NCBI RefSeq assembly: GCF_017889095.1
Contig: NZ_JAGHEW010000016.1
Location: 1-35,669, forward strand
Direction: 5' to 3'
From: Thomasclavelia sp.
GTDB taxonomy: Bacteria > Bacillota_I > Bacilli_A > Erysipelotrichales > Coprobacillaceae
Length of the DNA stretch: 35,669 nucleotides
Positions 25,540 through 33,825 of the stretch are shown here, piece by piece (within the stretch, counting starts at the first letter, position 1; every line of letters starts with the position of its first letter). A model generated the notes under the pieces. The model had not been told where the DNA came from. It saw nothing but the letters and a program-made list of their open reading frames with translations, and did not search any database. The position numbers and the translations under genes are program-made.

Positions 25540-27091
25540 ATTCTTGATTAATCAAAGCACTAATTTGATCATAAATCATACTTTCTTGATTTTTATCACA
25601 CATGACAATAATACTATCACCGCTTTTTAAATAAGTTTGACCACGCGGGATAAACTCATTACCATCACGCTGTAAAGAAACAATTAAACATTGTGGTGGC
25701 CAATTAATTTCTTTTAAGCAATGGTTTTGCAAAGGACTATTGTTTACAATCATAAAATCAAGCAATACCTTTTCGCCAACGCCTTTAGGAATTGGAAAAT
25801 TGCGTTTTTTAATTAAGTTTTCTAGTAAACTTTCATAAATCGGTTTGGCTTTTAAAAGATCAGCAACAATATAACTTACAATCGTTACTAATGTTAGTGA
25901 TAGTAAATGGTTTAATGAACCCGTCATTTCAAAAATTAAAATAATTCCTGTTACTGGAGCTCTTACAATTGCCGTAAAATAACCAGCCATCGCTAATAAA
26001 ACAAAGTTGTTGATGTAACTGGCATCTAAGCCTAAATATAAATGTGCTAAATTACCAAATAATCCGCCAATTAAACAGCCAATTACTAATAATGGAAAGA
26101 AAATTCCACCCGGTGCTCCTGAACCAAAACTGATTTGAGCAAACAAAAATTTACCAATTAAAAAGATAATAATTAAACTAACACTTAATTTACCTTCAGT
26201 TAATAAATCAACTAAAGTATCCCCGTTACCAATTAATTCTGGTACTGTAAATCCCAAAATTCCCGCTAACATAAACGGTATTAACAGCTGTTTAAAAGTT
26301 GATAGATTAAATCGTTGATATAATCCTTGAATAAATAATAAAGATTTATTGTAGAAAGCCCCTAAGATTCCTAAAACAACTCCTAAAATAAGCAGCATCC
26401 AATAATATTGGGTAGGTAATACGGCTTGAATATTAAAGGAAAATACTGGCTCCATTCCTAAAATCTGAGTCATTAGATAATCAGCGGTAATTGATGAAGT
26501 CATAACGGCAATTAATAATGGTGCTGAAAAGTGCTTATGAATTTCTTCTAAGGCAAACATAACACCAGCTAAAGGAGCATGGAAAGCAGCCGCTAATCCG
26601 GCACTGGCACCACAGGTTAATAAATAACGTTCTTCGGTTTTACTGCGCTTTAAAATTCGTCCCACTCCTTTTCCACTCATGGCTCCTAACTGGATTGATG
26701 GACCTTCGCGACCTAAAGCTAGTCCCGCTAGACTTGATAGAAAACCACCGACAAATTTACATAGTAATACCCGATACCAGTTAGCATCAATCTTACCACT
26801 TAATTCCCCTTCAAGCTGTGGGATACCACTGCCAGAAATTAATGGCTCCAGATTTAATAGTTTAGAAACAATTTTAGCGATAATCACTAAAACAACAAAC
26901 CAGATAGCAACTAAGATAATTGAGTTTTTACAAAACGCTAAAATATCTAATAATAACGAAGCGCTTTTAGATAAAGCAATTCGATAGGCAATAACGATTC
27001 CCCCGGCTACAATTCCAGCCAATAACCCCTCAAATAATAAAATTAATTTAAATTGTTTTGAATCTAATAATTTTGTTAAAGTCTTTTTCAT
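25538..27091 (-). CDS. ClC-family chloride/proton exchanger with C-terminal TrkA-C (RCK) domain
   Basis: 517 residues from the ATG at 27091 (GGGGA five bases upstream; the track's ATG at 27103 lacks a site). The membrane part has the ClC signatures GSGIPQLEG (Ser gate), GREGPSIQLG (external Glu gate), FALEEIHKHF (internal proton Glu) and GAPGGIFFPLL. Keeping both glutamates points to an H+/Cl- antiporter rather than a channel. About residues 435-517 form a TrkA-C-type regulatory domain (LIVSLQRDGNEFIPRGQTYLKSGDSIIVMCD), which may bind a nucleotide or other ligand. Likely roles are acid resistance or charge balance. It is divergent from the MarR gene, with 106 bases between the start codons. 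Confidence 0.93.
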   Translation of the reverse strand: MKKTLTKLLDSKQFKLILLFEGLLAGIVAGGIVIAYRIALSKSASLLLDILAFCKNSIILVAIWFVVLVIIAKIVSKLLNLEPLISGSGIPQLEGELSGKIDANWYRVLLCKFVGGFLSSLAGLALGREGPSIQLGAMSGKGVGRILKRSKTEERYLLTCGASAGLAAAFHAPLAGVMFALEEIHKHFSAPLLIAVMTSSITADYLMTQILGMEPVFSFNIQAVLPTQYYWMLLILGVVLGILGAFYNKSLLFIQGLYQRFNLSTFKQLLIPFMLAGILGFTVPELIGNGDTLVDLLTEGKLSVSLIIIFLIGKFLFAQISFGSGAPGGIFFPLLVIGCLIGGLFGNLAHLYLGLDASYINNFVLLAMAGYFTAIVRAPVTGIILIFEMTGSLNHLLSLTLVTIVSYIVADLLKAKPIYESLLENLIKKRNFPIPKGVGEKVLLDFMIVNNSPLQNHCLKEINWPPQCLIVSLQRDGNEFIPRGQTYLKSGDSIIVMCDKNQESMIYDQISALINQE

Positions 27092-27197
27092 AAAATTCCC
27101 CATTTCAAAAACATTATAAATCGAAATATGGCGATTAGTAAAGAATGTTTTATTTTAATTATGACAAAAATAAGGTACAATTATAGTGGTGATAGAA

Positions 27198-27653
27198 ATG
27201 GCAAAACGATTAGATGCAATTGAAACTGTTGTTGAAGTATTTAACGAAGCAATGGCAGTTCAAGAAATATATTTAAGGAAAAGTAAATTTAAAGAATTAT
27301 CAATGAGTGAAACACATGTTTTAGATGCGGTTGATAAAGTTAAGATTCCTTCAATGAGCAATGTGGCCAAAGAATTGCATATAACTTTAGGAACTTTAAC
27401 GACTGCTGTAAAAAAGATCATTGAAAAAGGTTTTTTAATCAAAAAACGTTCTTCAGAAGATCAGCGCGTATTTTTATTAGAATTAACAGATAAGGGCAAA
27501 GAAGCATTAGTGATTCATGAACAGTTTCATCATGAATTAGCGAAGATCTATAAAGCTTCAATTCCTGATGAACAAATAGATTGGGTCTTTACAACTTTAA
27601 AAAAGATCAAAAAAGATCTGGAAAAATTTAAACAAGAATTAGAAAAGAAATAA
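27198..27653 (+). CDS. MarR-family transcriptional regulator
   Basis: 151 residues from the ATG at 27198; the track start is a GTG inside the GGTGA ribosome site. A winged helix is clear: VDKVKIPSMSNVAKELHITLGTLTTAVKKIIEKGFLIKKRSSEDQRVFLLELTDKGKEAL, including the Asp-Gln-Arg wing of MarR proteins. It shares a short divergent intergenic region with the ClC gene. There, AATCG-8-CGATT (27119-27123 / 27132-27136) could be an operator, so it may control itself and the ClC transporter; that is inference. It is monocistronic and ended by a strong terminator. Confidence 0.9.
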   Translation: MAKRLDAIETVVEVFNEAMAVQEIYLRKSKFKELSMSETHVLDAVDKVKIPSMSNVAKELHITLGTLTTAVKKIIEKGFLIKKRSSEDQRVFLLELTDKGKEALVIHEQFHHELAKIYKASIPDEQIDWVFTTLKKIKKDLEKFKQELEKK

Positions 27654-27678
27654 AACCAGGCGGGGCCTGGTTTTCATT
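27652..27678 (+). terminator. Intrinsic terminator between convergent marR and comFC
   Basis: A 10-bp perfect stem (AAAACCAGGC / GCCTGGTTTT) with a GGG loop, starting in the MarR stop codon. The A-run on the left lets it work for both strands. Confidence 0.88.
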
Positions 27679-27694
27679 ATGTTTATAAATATCA

Positions 27695-28357
27695 TTAGTG
27701 GAAAAAACGAGTTCGTGTGTGATATTTTGAAGTAATCAAATGATCAATTTGATTACTGGCCATAACCACGATAGCAAGCGATCTGGGGTGAAAAGAAGCA
27801 ATTAAATTTGCACAAGTCATGATCGTATTACCCGAGGTAATAACGTCATCAAAAATAATTACATCTTGATTAAATAAGCGTTTGCCATCTTTGATCTTGA
27901 TAACATCCTTAACTAATTTACGGTTAGTTTGACTAGTTTGTTTATAATTACTAGTTTTATATAAACCAGTAAATATATTATTACTAAAACTAGTAACGAT
28001 CATTTCATTAGGATTAAAACCACGTCGTAAATTGTCCTGGTCACTGCTAGGAACCGTGACAATTATATGACGCCGATATTTGGTTTTAAAATGATAAAAA
28101 GGATTTAAGAAAGCATCTTTTAAAGCGTAGTCATCTTGACCTTTATATTGAAATAATAGTTGTTTAAAAAAGTCGTTGTAGTAATATAAAATAGTCAAAG
28201 GATAACCGTTAAATAGATGAGTCTGATTATAAATTTCAAATTGGTTAAGGCAGTTAAAACATAATGTACTATGGTGACAAAAATGATAGAAACTAGGTGT
28301 TTTAGCGATTTCTTCAAAACAAATTAAGCATTGTCTTGTTTTAGAGTTTGAATGCAT
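27695..28357 (-). CDS. comFC: ComFC-like phosphoribosyltransferase-fold competence protein
   Basis: 220 residues. The N-terminus has a zinc ribbon (CLICFEE ... CFNCLNQF). The C-terminal half has the type I PRTase PRPP-binding motif VIIFDDVITSGNTI and an upstream TVPSSDQDNLRRGFNPNEMI typical of ComF. In naturally competent bacteria ComFC works with ComFA in bringing single-stranded DNA into the cytosol. The gene overlaps the end of comFA by 34 bases, so the pair is tightly coupled. Whether this organism is competent cannot be told here; other com genes are outside the window. Confidence 0.9.
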   Translation of the reverse strand: MHSNSKTRQCLICFEEIAKTPSFYHFCHHSTLCFNCLNQFEIYNQTHLFNGYPLTILYYYNDFFKQLLFQYKGQDDYALKDAFLNPFYHFKTKYRRHIIVTVPSSDQDNLRRGFNPNEMIVTSFSNNIFTGLYKTSNYKQTSQTNRKLVKDVIKIKDGKRLFNQDVIIFDDVITSGNTIMTCANLIASFHPRSLAIVVMASNQIDHLITSKYHTRTRFFH

Positions 28358-29427
28358 CGTTTAATCGCTTTAGTTTTATAAGGGGTAAAAATACTAATCG
28401 TGCCACTAGGATGATTGATCTTTCTACCCACACGACCGCAAATTTGAATCAAAGTATCCCGATTAAAAATCCGATTATTTCCATATAATATAATTACTTG
28501 AACATTATCAATAGTAATCCCTCTTTCTAGAATCGTAGTTGTAATAATCGCATCAAGCTTGCCTTGTTTTAAAGCAGTTAAAGTTAAATCAATATTAGTA
28601 CTTTGAGAACTGCAGTCTTGGCATTTAATTTTGGCTAAACGCATGATCTTAGTGACCTTTTTAGTTAAAAGAATGCTAGGAACAAAAACAATCGTTGGTT
28701 TTCCTTGGCGATGATGGGATTTAATTTTGAGCATTGTGATTAAATAGCTAAGCCAAGTTGGCGTTAGATAACATTTAGGAATGTCTAATAAATAACCATG
28801 ATAGCGTTTTGTCATTAACAAATCAGGCTGATTAGTTAAAGTTGCCGACATATAGATATAGTTACCTTTAATACTATTTTCTAATATGCCTTGCAAAACA
28901 TCGTTATTGGCATAAGGGAAGGCATCTAGTTCATCTAAGATCAATAAATCAAAAGTTTGATGATAACGATATAACTGATGGGTCGTACAAATAATAAACT
29001 GCCCATTAGTTTTGTTACAATGACCACCATAAACACTAGTGATTTCAATGTTTTGAAACTGGCTTTCAATACGTTTAGCTAGCTCAACGACAAGTTCTTT
29101 TCTGGGTGTCGTAAAACAGACACAGTGACCTTGATTTAAAGCATATTTGATCACTTCATAAGTTATTTCTGTCTTACCGGCACCACAGACGGCTTTTAAA
29201 CTAGTATTTAGGTGTTGTTGATAACGCAGTAATAATTGTTTCGAAATTTCTAGTTGTAATGACGTTAGCTGGTAGTCTAAGTGATAATCAATTTTTTTAA
29301 TAGGCTGGTTAAATTGATTCTGGACTACTACTTTCTTACCAATTTTAATACATTTACGACAGTATGTTATTTGCTTAAAAGTATAGAAATATTGAGGATC
29401 TTGATTCTTACATCTAGGACAAATCAT
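28324..29427 (-). CDS. comFA: ComFA-like DNA helicase for transformation
   Basis: 367 residues, somewhat shorter than B. subtilis ComFA. An N-terminal four-Cys zinc finger (CPRCKNQ ... CRKCIK) is followed by a superfamily 2 helicase core: Walker A AVCGAGKTE, Walker B LLILDELDAF, motif III MSATLT, then a second RecA domain with TTTILERGITI and QICGRVGRK. ComFA drives uptake of transforming single-stranded DNA. It is the first gene of the minus-strand comFA-comFC operon, with a GGTGGGTGAT ribosome site. The zinc finger plus DELD/ERG motifs separate it from PriA-type helicases. Confidence 0.92.
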   Translation of the reverse strand: MICPRCKNQDPQYFYTFKQITYCRKCIKIGKKVVVQNQFNQPIKKIDYHLDYQLTSLQLEISKQLLLRYQQHLNTSLKAVCGAGKTEITYEVIKYALNQGHCVCFTTPRKELVVELAKRIESQFQNIEITSVYGGHCNKTNGQFIICTTHQLYRYHQTFDLLILDELDAFPYANNDVLQGILENSIKGNYIYMSATLTNQPDLLMTKRYHGYLLDIPKCYLTPTWLSYLITMLKIKSHHRQGKPTIVFVPSILLTKKVTKIMRLAKIKCQDCSSQSTNIDLTLTALKQGKLDAIITTTILERGITIDNVQVIILYGNNRIFNRDTLIQICGRVGRKINHPSGTISIFTPYKTKAIKRCIQTLKQDNA

Positions 29428-29581
29428 CTTATATCACCCACCTATATTGTACCGCAAAATAAGGGGATTTTGGTCTCAAATTGGTGATAAATTTTTCTCA
29501 TGATTGTCTTAAAAAAGTTTCGCTAAATAAAAATAAAAAAAACTTGATTTAAACAATCTTTTCTTTATTTTGATAAAAATG

Positions 29582-29664
29582 TCGACAAAAATTAACAGGG
29601 TTTTTATTAATATTTTTTTTGTCGATTGAAATTGTTTTATCTTTTAATTCTTTAGTCATATACT
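29582..29664 (+). promoter_or_regulatory. Cold-shock gene upstream region with long inverted repeat
   Basis: TCGACAAAAA (29582-29591) and TTTTTGTCGA (29616-29625) form a perfect 10-bp inverted repeat with a 24-base gap. A -10-like TATACT lies at 29659-29664 with no good -35. The repeat lies upstream of the expected start, so it would act as DNA rather than as leader RNA unless a further upstream promoter is used. Confidence 0.4.
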
Positions 29665-29696
29665 AGAAATGACCAAAGGATGAAGGGGTGAATTAA

Positions 29697-29894
29697 ATGC
29701 AAGGAAAAGTAAAATGGTTTAATGCGGAAAAAGGTTTTGGATTTATTGATCGTGGTGATGGCAAAGACGTGTTTGTTCATTATAGCCAGATCTTACAAGA
29801 TGGTTACAAAACTTTAAATGAAGGTGAATTAGTTGAATTTGAACTGTATCAAAGTAAACGAGGGATGCAAGCGAAACATGTAGTTAAAATTTAG
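29697..29894 (+). CDS. csp: Cold-shock-domain RNA chaperone
   Basis: 65 residues, full CSD length. RNP1 is KGFGFI and RNP2 is DVFVHY, on a [17 protein letters not shown] start typical of CspA/CspB proteins that bind single-stranded RNA or DNA and melt RNA structure. A strong AAGGGGTG ribosome site precedes it. It is a single-gene transcript with a strong terminator. CspA-D members cannot be told apart from one sequence. Confidence 0.96.
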   Translation: MQGKVKWFNAEKGFGFIDRGDGKDVFVHYSQILQDGYKTLNEGELVEFELYQSKRGMQAKHVVKI

Positions 29895-29904
29895 ATATGA
29901 TAAT

Positions 29905-29936
29905 AAAGCCAATATCGTAATTAATATTGGCTTTTA
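29905..29936 (+). terminator. Intrinsic terminator after csp
   Basis: An 11-bp perfect stem (AAAGCCAATAT / ATATTGGCTTT) with an 8-base loop and T tail. Confidence 0.88.
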
Positions 29937-30084
29937 TTAATATTTTTTAAGATTGTCTTAAGATAAAATTTACTTCTTATTTAGAAATAAAAATGCACTA
30001 GGGTACTTAGTTCACTTAGGGGTTTAAATTAATAACTTTAAATGTTATAATACGATAGACAAATAGTAAGGAGTGTTGTAATGC

Positions 30085-32718
30085 ATGGCAAGTAGAAAAG
30101 AACAAATTCGTAAAGAATTAAAAAAGAAACAAGAAAAAGCCGGATTAAATCCTGATGCGGTAAAAAATATTGTCGATTTGAATGATCAAGTCGGTGAAGA
30201 TATAAAAGTAGAAGATTTTCAAGGTGTTTATAGCGGTGAAGTAATTCCTTTTAATACAACTCCCCATTCAACTAAAAAAAGTTTAGTTGGAAAAATAAAA
30301 GGAATCTTTGATGATGAAAGAAAACAGTTAAAGAAATTAGATAAGATGGCTGATGAAATTATGAGCTTAGAGTCTAAATATCAGGCTATGAGTGATGAAG
30401 AATTAGCTAATCAAACTAATATTTTCAAAGATGCTTTAGCTGATGGGAAGACTTTGGATGATATTTTAATTGATGCCTATGCAACGGTGCGGGAAGCCGC
30501 TTATCGTAAATTAGGTTTAAAAGCGTTTAAAGTTCAGCTTATGGGTGCCATTACTTTACATGATGGTGATATTGCGGAAATGAAAACTGGTGAAGGGAAA
30601 ACTTTAACATCAATTTTCCCAGTTTATTTAAATGCCTTAAATGGTAATGGGGTTCATGTTGTTACTGTCAATGATTACTTAGCTGGTCGTGATGCTACAA
30701 ACAATGGTTTAGTTTATAATTTTTTAGGACTTACTGTCGGGTTAAATAAACGTGAATTGACACCAGCTCAAAAACAGGCAGCTCATGGCTGTGATATTAC
30801 GTATACGACTAATGCGGAATTAGGATTTGATTATTTACGTGATAACATGGTTACGCGTTTAGAAGATAAAGTATTAGTTAAAGGATTAAATTTTGCTTTA
30901 GTCGATGAGGTAGACTCAATTTTAATTGATGAATCAAGAACACCATTAATTATTTCTGGTGGTCGTAAAAATACTGCTGCTTTATATTTACAAGCGGATA
31001 AATTTGTTAAGTCATTAAAAGCTGATGTTGACTATGAAGTTGATATTGAAAGTAAAACTGTTGCTTTAACAGCTAGCGGGATTGCTAAAGCAGAAAAAGG
31101 ATTTAAGTTAAATAACTTATATGATCCACAACATACATCGTTAGTTCATCGTATTAATCAAGCTTTAAAAGCTAATTATGTAATGACTCGTGATGTTGAA
31201 TATATGATTGCAACTGAAGACGGCAGTCGTGATATTAATAACGCTAAAATTATGATCATCGATCAGTTTACGGGTCGGGTTATGCCAGGAAGAGCGTATT
31301 CAGATGGTTTACATCAAGCCATTGAAGCTAAAGAAGGAGTTCCAATTAAAGAAGAAACGGAAACTCGAGCTACAATTACGTACCAAAATTTCTTTAGATT
31401 ATTTAATAAATTAGCGGGGATGACAGGTACTGCCAAAACGGAAGAAGAAGAATTTAGATTAATTTATAACATGCGTGTAATTGAAATTCCGACAAACCGT
31501 CCAGTTATCCGTGATGATCGCAATGATAAGATCTATTCAACTAAAGTTAATAAATATAAAGCATTATGCGATGAAGTAGTAGCTCGTAATTCTTATGGAC
31601 AGCCAATTCTAATTGGTACTGTATCGGTAGAAACTTCAGAAGTATTATCAAAGATGTTGAATCGTCGAAAAATTAGACATAATGTTTTAAATGCTAAAAA
31701 CCATGCCAAAGAAGCTGAAATTATTGAAAAAGCTGGACAACGCGGAGCTGTTACAATTGCTACCAACATGGCTGGTCGTGGTACCGACATTAAATTAGGT
31801 GAAGGTGTCGCTGAAATTGGCGGGTTGGCCGTAATCGGTTCTGAACGTCATGAATCACGTCGTATTGACAATCAGTTAAGAGGTCGTTCAGGTCGTCAGG
31901 GAGATCCAGGATATTCAGTCTTCTACGTTTCTTTTGAAGATGAATTGATGGAACGTTTTGCTGGGGCAAGATTAAGTTCTTTTAAGGATTATTTAGAAGA
32001 TGATCAGGCAATTGAAAATAAAATGGTTACTAAAGCTATTGAAAGTGCGCAAAAACGAGTTGAAGGACAAAACTTTGATGCTCGTAAACATATTTTGGAA
32101 TACGATGATGTAATGCGTCAACAGCGTGAAATCATGTATAAAGAACGTGATGACATTATGTCAGAAGCTAGTTTAGATGAAATTATTAAAGGAATGTTCA
32201 ATCAGGCCATTGAAATGACAGTCCGTCAATATACTAAACATGATGGTAAAGTAGAAACAGTTGATGTTGCTGGTGTGGTTGAATTTGTTGCTAAAAATTA
32301 TATGTTATTAGTTGAAGTAAATGCTAATAATTGTGAGTCGTTAGAACATGACCCTAAAAAATTAATTGAAACATTAACAGATTTAGTTTTCAATCAATAC
32401 ATTAGTCGCTTTAATAAAGATTTACCGCCAGAAAAGAAATTACAGTATGAAAGAAGCATTCTTTTAGGTGTAATTGATTATACTTGGATCAACCATATTG
32501 ATGCCATGACTAAGTTACGTAATGGTATCTATTTAAGAGCTTATGCCCAAAAAGATCCTTTAGCTGAATATACTGAAGAAGCATTCTATATGTTTGAACA
32601 GATGACTAGCAGTATCGCTGATACTATTTCTCGAAATATCGTGCATATGGGTGTTCGTCCTGGTAGTGAAGCTGAACAAAAAATTCCTCATTTAAAAATG
32701 GAATTAACATTTAAGTAA
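30085..32718 (+). CDS. secA: Preprotein translocase ATPase SecA, with N-terminal extension
   Basis: SecA (877 residues) drives proteins through SecYEG. Walker A MKTGEGKT has its Lys at K172, the DEVD box is FALVDEVDSILIDESRTPL, the TGTAKTEEEEF and NMAGRGTDIKLGEGV motifs are intact, and the helical scaffold follows. In E. coli the Walker Lys is K108, so about 65 extra residues precede the usual start. They are hydrophilic, charged (MASRKEQIRKELKKKQEK...), with no signal peptide or membrane segment. No start codon exists near the usual beginning in this frame, so the extension is real if 30085 is used (GGAG ten bases upstream). The protein ends KMELTFK without the CxCxS zinc motif. The promoter has an extended -10 TGTTATAAT. 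prfB overlaps its stop. Confidence 0.96.
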   Translation: MASRKEQIRKELKKKQEKAGLNPDAVKNIVDLNDQVGEDIKVEDFQGVYSGEVIPFNTTPHSTKKSLVGKIKGIFDDERKQLKKLDKMADEIMSLESKYQAMSDEELANQTNIFKDALADGKTLDDILIDAYATVREAAYRKLGLKAFKVQLMGAITLHDGDIAEMKTGEGKTLTSIFPVYLNALNGNGVHVVTVNDYLAGRDATNNGLVYNFLGLTVGLNKRELTPAQKQAAHGCDITYTTNAELGFDYLRDNMVTRLEDKVLVKGLNFALVDEVDSILIDESRTPLIISGGRKNTAALYLQADKFVKSLKADVDYEVDIESKTVALTASGIAKAEKGFKLNNLYDPQHTSLVHRINQALKANYVMTRDVEYMIATEDGSRDINNAKIMIIDQFTGRVMPGRAYSDGLHQAIEAKEGVPIKEETETRATITYQNFFRLFNKLAGMTGTAKTEEEEFRLIYNMRVIEIPTNRPVIRDDRNDKIYSTKVNKYKALCDEVVARNSYGQPILIGTVSVETSEVLSKMLNRRKIRHNVLNAKNHAKEAEIIEKAGQRGAVTIATNMAGRGTDIKLGEGVAEIGGLAVIGSERHESRRIDNQLRGRSGRQGDPGYSVFYVSFEDELMERFAGARLSSFKDYLEDDQAIENKMVTKAIESAQKRVEGQNFDARKHILEYDDVMRQQREIMYKERDDIMSEASLDEIIKGMFNQAIEMTVRQYTKHDGKVETVDVAGVVEFVAKNYMLLVEVNANNCESLEHDPKKLIETLTDLVFNQYISRFNKDLPPEKKLQYERSILLGVIDYTWINHIDAMTKLRNGIYLRAYAQKDPLAEYTEEAFYMFEQMTSSIADTISRNIVHMGVRPGSEAEQKIPHLKMELTFK

Positions 32719-33815
32719 TGGAATTATATGAAATTAAAAATGGGCTTAATAAAGCCCATTTATTAATAAGTGAGTTTTATCAGTCAATCGATATTGAAGC
32801 TTATCGCCGTGAGATTGAAGGACTTACTGTAATTACGTTGCAAGAGGGATTTTGGGATGATGCTAATAAGGCTAAAGGAATTTATGATAAATTAAATCGG
32901 ATGAAAAAAACGGTTGATCAATATGATTTATTAAAGCAAAAAGAAGATGAATTAAATGAAACTTATGAATTAGTAAAAAATACTGATGATAAGGAATTTA
33001 TGGAAATCTTAGAAAGTGATTATTTAACTTTCGCAAAAGATTTAGATGAATTTGAAAAGATGATGTTATTATCAAATGAACATGATAATTTAAATGCTAT
33101 CATGGAAATTCATCCTGGCGCTGGGGGAACTGAAAGTCAGGATTGGGCGGATATGTTATTTAGAATGTATCAGCGTTATAGTGCAAATAAAGGCTGGAAG
33201 GTTGAAGTGCTTGATTATTTGGATGGTGATGTTGCCGGGATTAAATCGGTAACGATGTTAATTAAAGGTGAAAATGCTTATGGGCATTTAAAAGCGGAAA
33301 AAGGAGTTCATCGTTTAGTTAGATTATCACCATTTGATTCAGCTAAACGAAGACATACATCATTTGCATCGGTAGATGTAATGCCAGAATTTAATGATGA
33401 AATAGAAATCGAAATTGCTAGCAGTGATCTTAGAATTGACACTTATCGATCTAGCGGGGCTGGAGGACAGCACATTAATAAAACTGATTCAGCGGTGCGC
33501 ATCACTCATATACCGACTGGTACGGTCGTGACTTGTCAAAGTCAAAGAAGTCAGATTCAAAACCGGGAACAGGCAATGATCATGCTTAAAAGCAAGCTGT
33601 ATCAATTAATGCTGGAAAAACAGGCAAGTAAATTGCAAGAATTAAAGGGGGAACAAAAAGAAATAGCCTGGGGTAGTCAAATTAGATCGTACGTGTTACA
33701 CCCATATTCATTAGTTAAAGATAATCGTAGTAACTTTGAATCTAATAATCCCAAAGCTGTTTTAGATGGGGATCTTGATGATTTTATCTATGCCTATTTA
33801 AAAGCGGTATTATAA
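32718..33815 (+). CDS. prfB: Peptide chain release factor 2, no programmed frameshift
   Basis: RF2 (365 residues) reads UGA and UAA stops. The stop-codon recognition motif SPF (VRLSPFDS) and the catalytic GGQ (residues 249-251) are present. The start codon overlaps the secA stop (TAATG). In most bacteria prfB has an in-frame UGA near codon 25 and needs a +1 frameshift. Here the frame is continuous through that region (LLISEFYQSIDIEAY) from an ATG, so the usual self-regulation is absent. A perfect 10-bp hairpin sits in codons 7-15 instead. The order secA-prfB is standard in Firmicutes. Confidence 0.97.
   Translation: MELYEIKNGLNKAHLLISEFYQSIDIEAYRREIEGLTVITLQEGFWDDANKAKGIYDKLNRMKKTVDQYDLLKQKEDELNETYELVKNTDDKEFMEILESDYLTFAKDLDEFEKMMLLSNEHDNLNAIMEIHPGAGGTESQDWADMLFRMYQRYSANKGWKVEVLDYLDGDVAGIKSVTMLIKGENAYGHLKAEKGVHRLVRLSPFDSAKRRHTSFASVDVMPEFNDEIEIEIASSDLRIDTYRSSGAGGQHINKTDSAVRITHIPTGTVVTCQSQRSQIQNREQAMIMLKSKLYQLMLEKQASKLQELKGEQKEIAWGSQIRSYVLHPYSLVKDNRSNFESNNPKAVLDGDLDDFIYAYLKAVL
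32738..32761 (+). other. Hairpin within the first codons of prfB
   Basis: AAATGGGCTT / AAGCCCATTT forms a perfect 10-bp stem with an AATA loop, 20 bases after the prfB start codon and 22 bases after the secA stop. It is terminator-like but lacks a full T-run (ATTTATTAATAAG follows). Confidence 0.75.
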
Positions 33816-33825
33816 GGAGGCTGTA

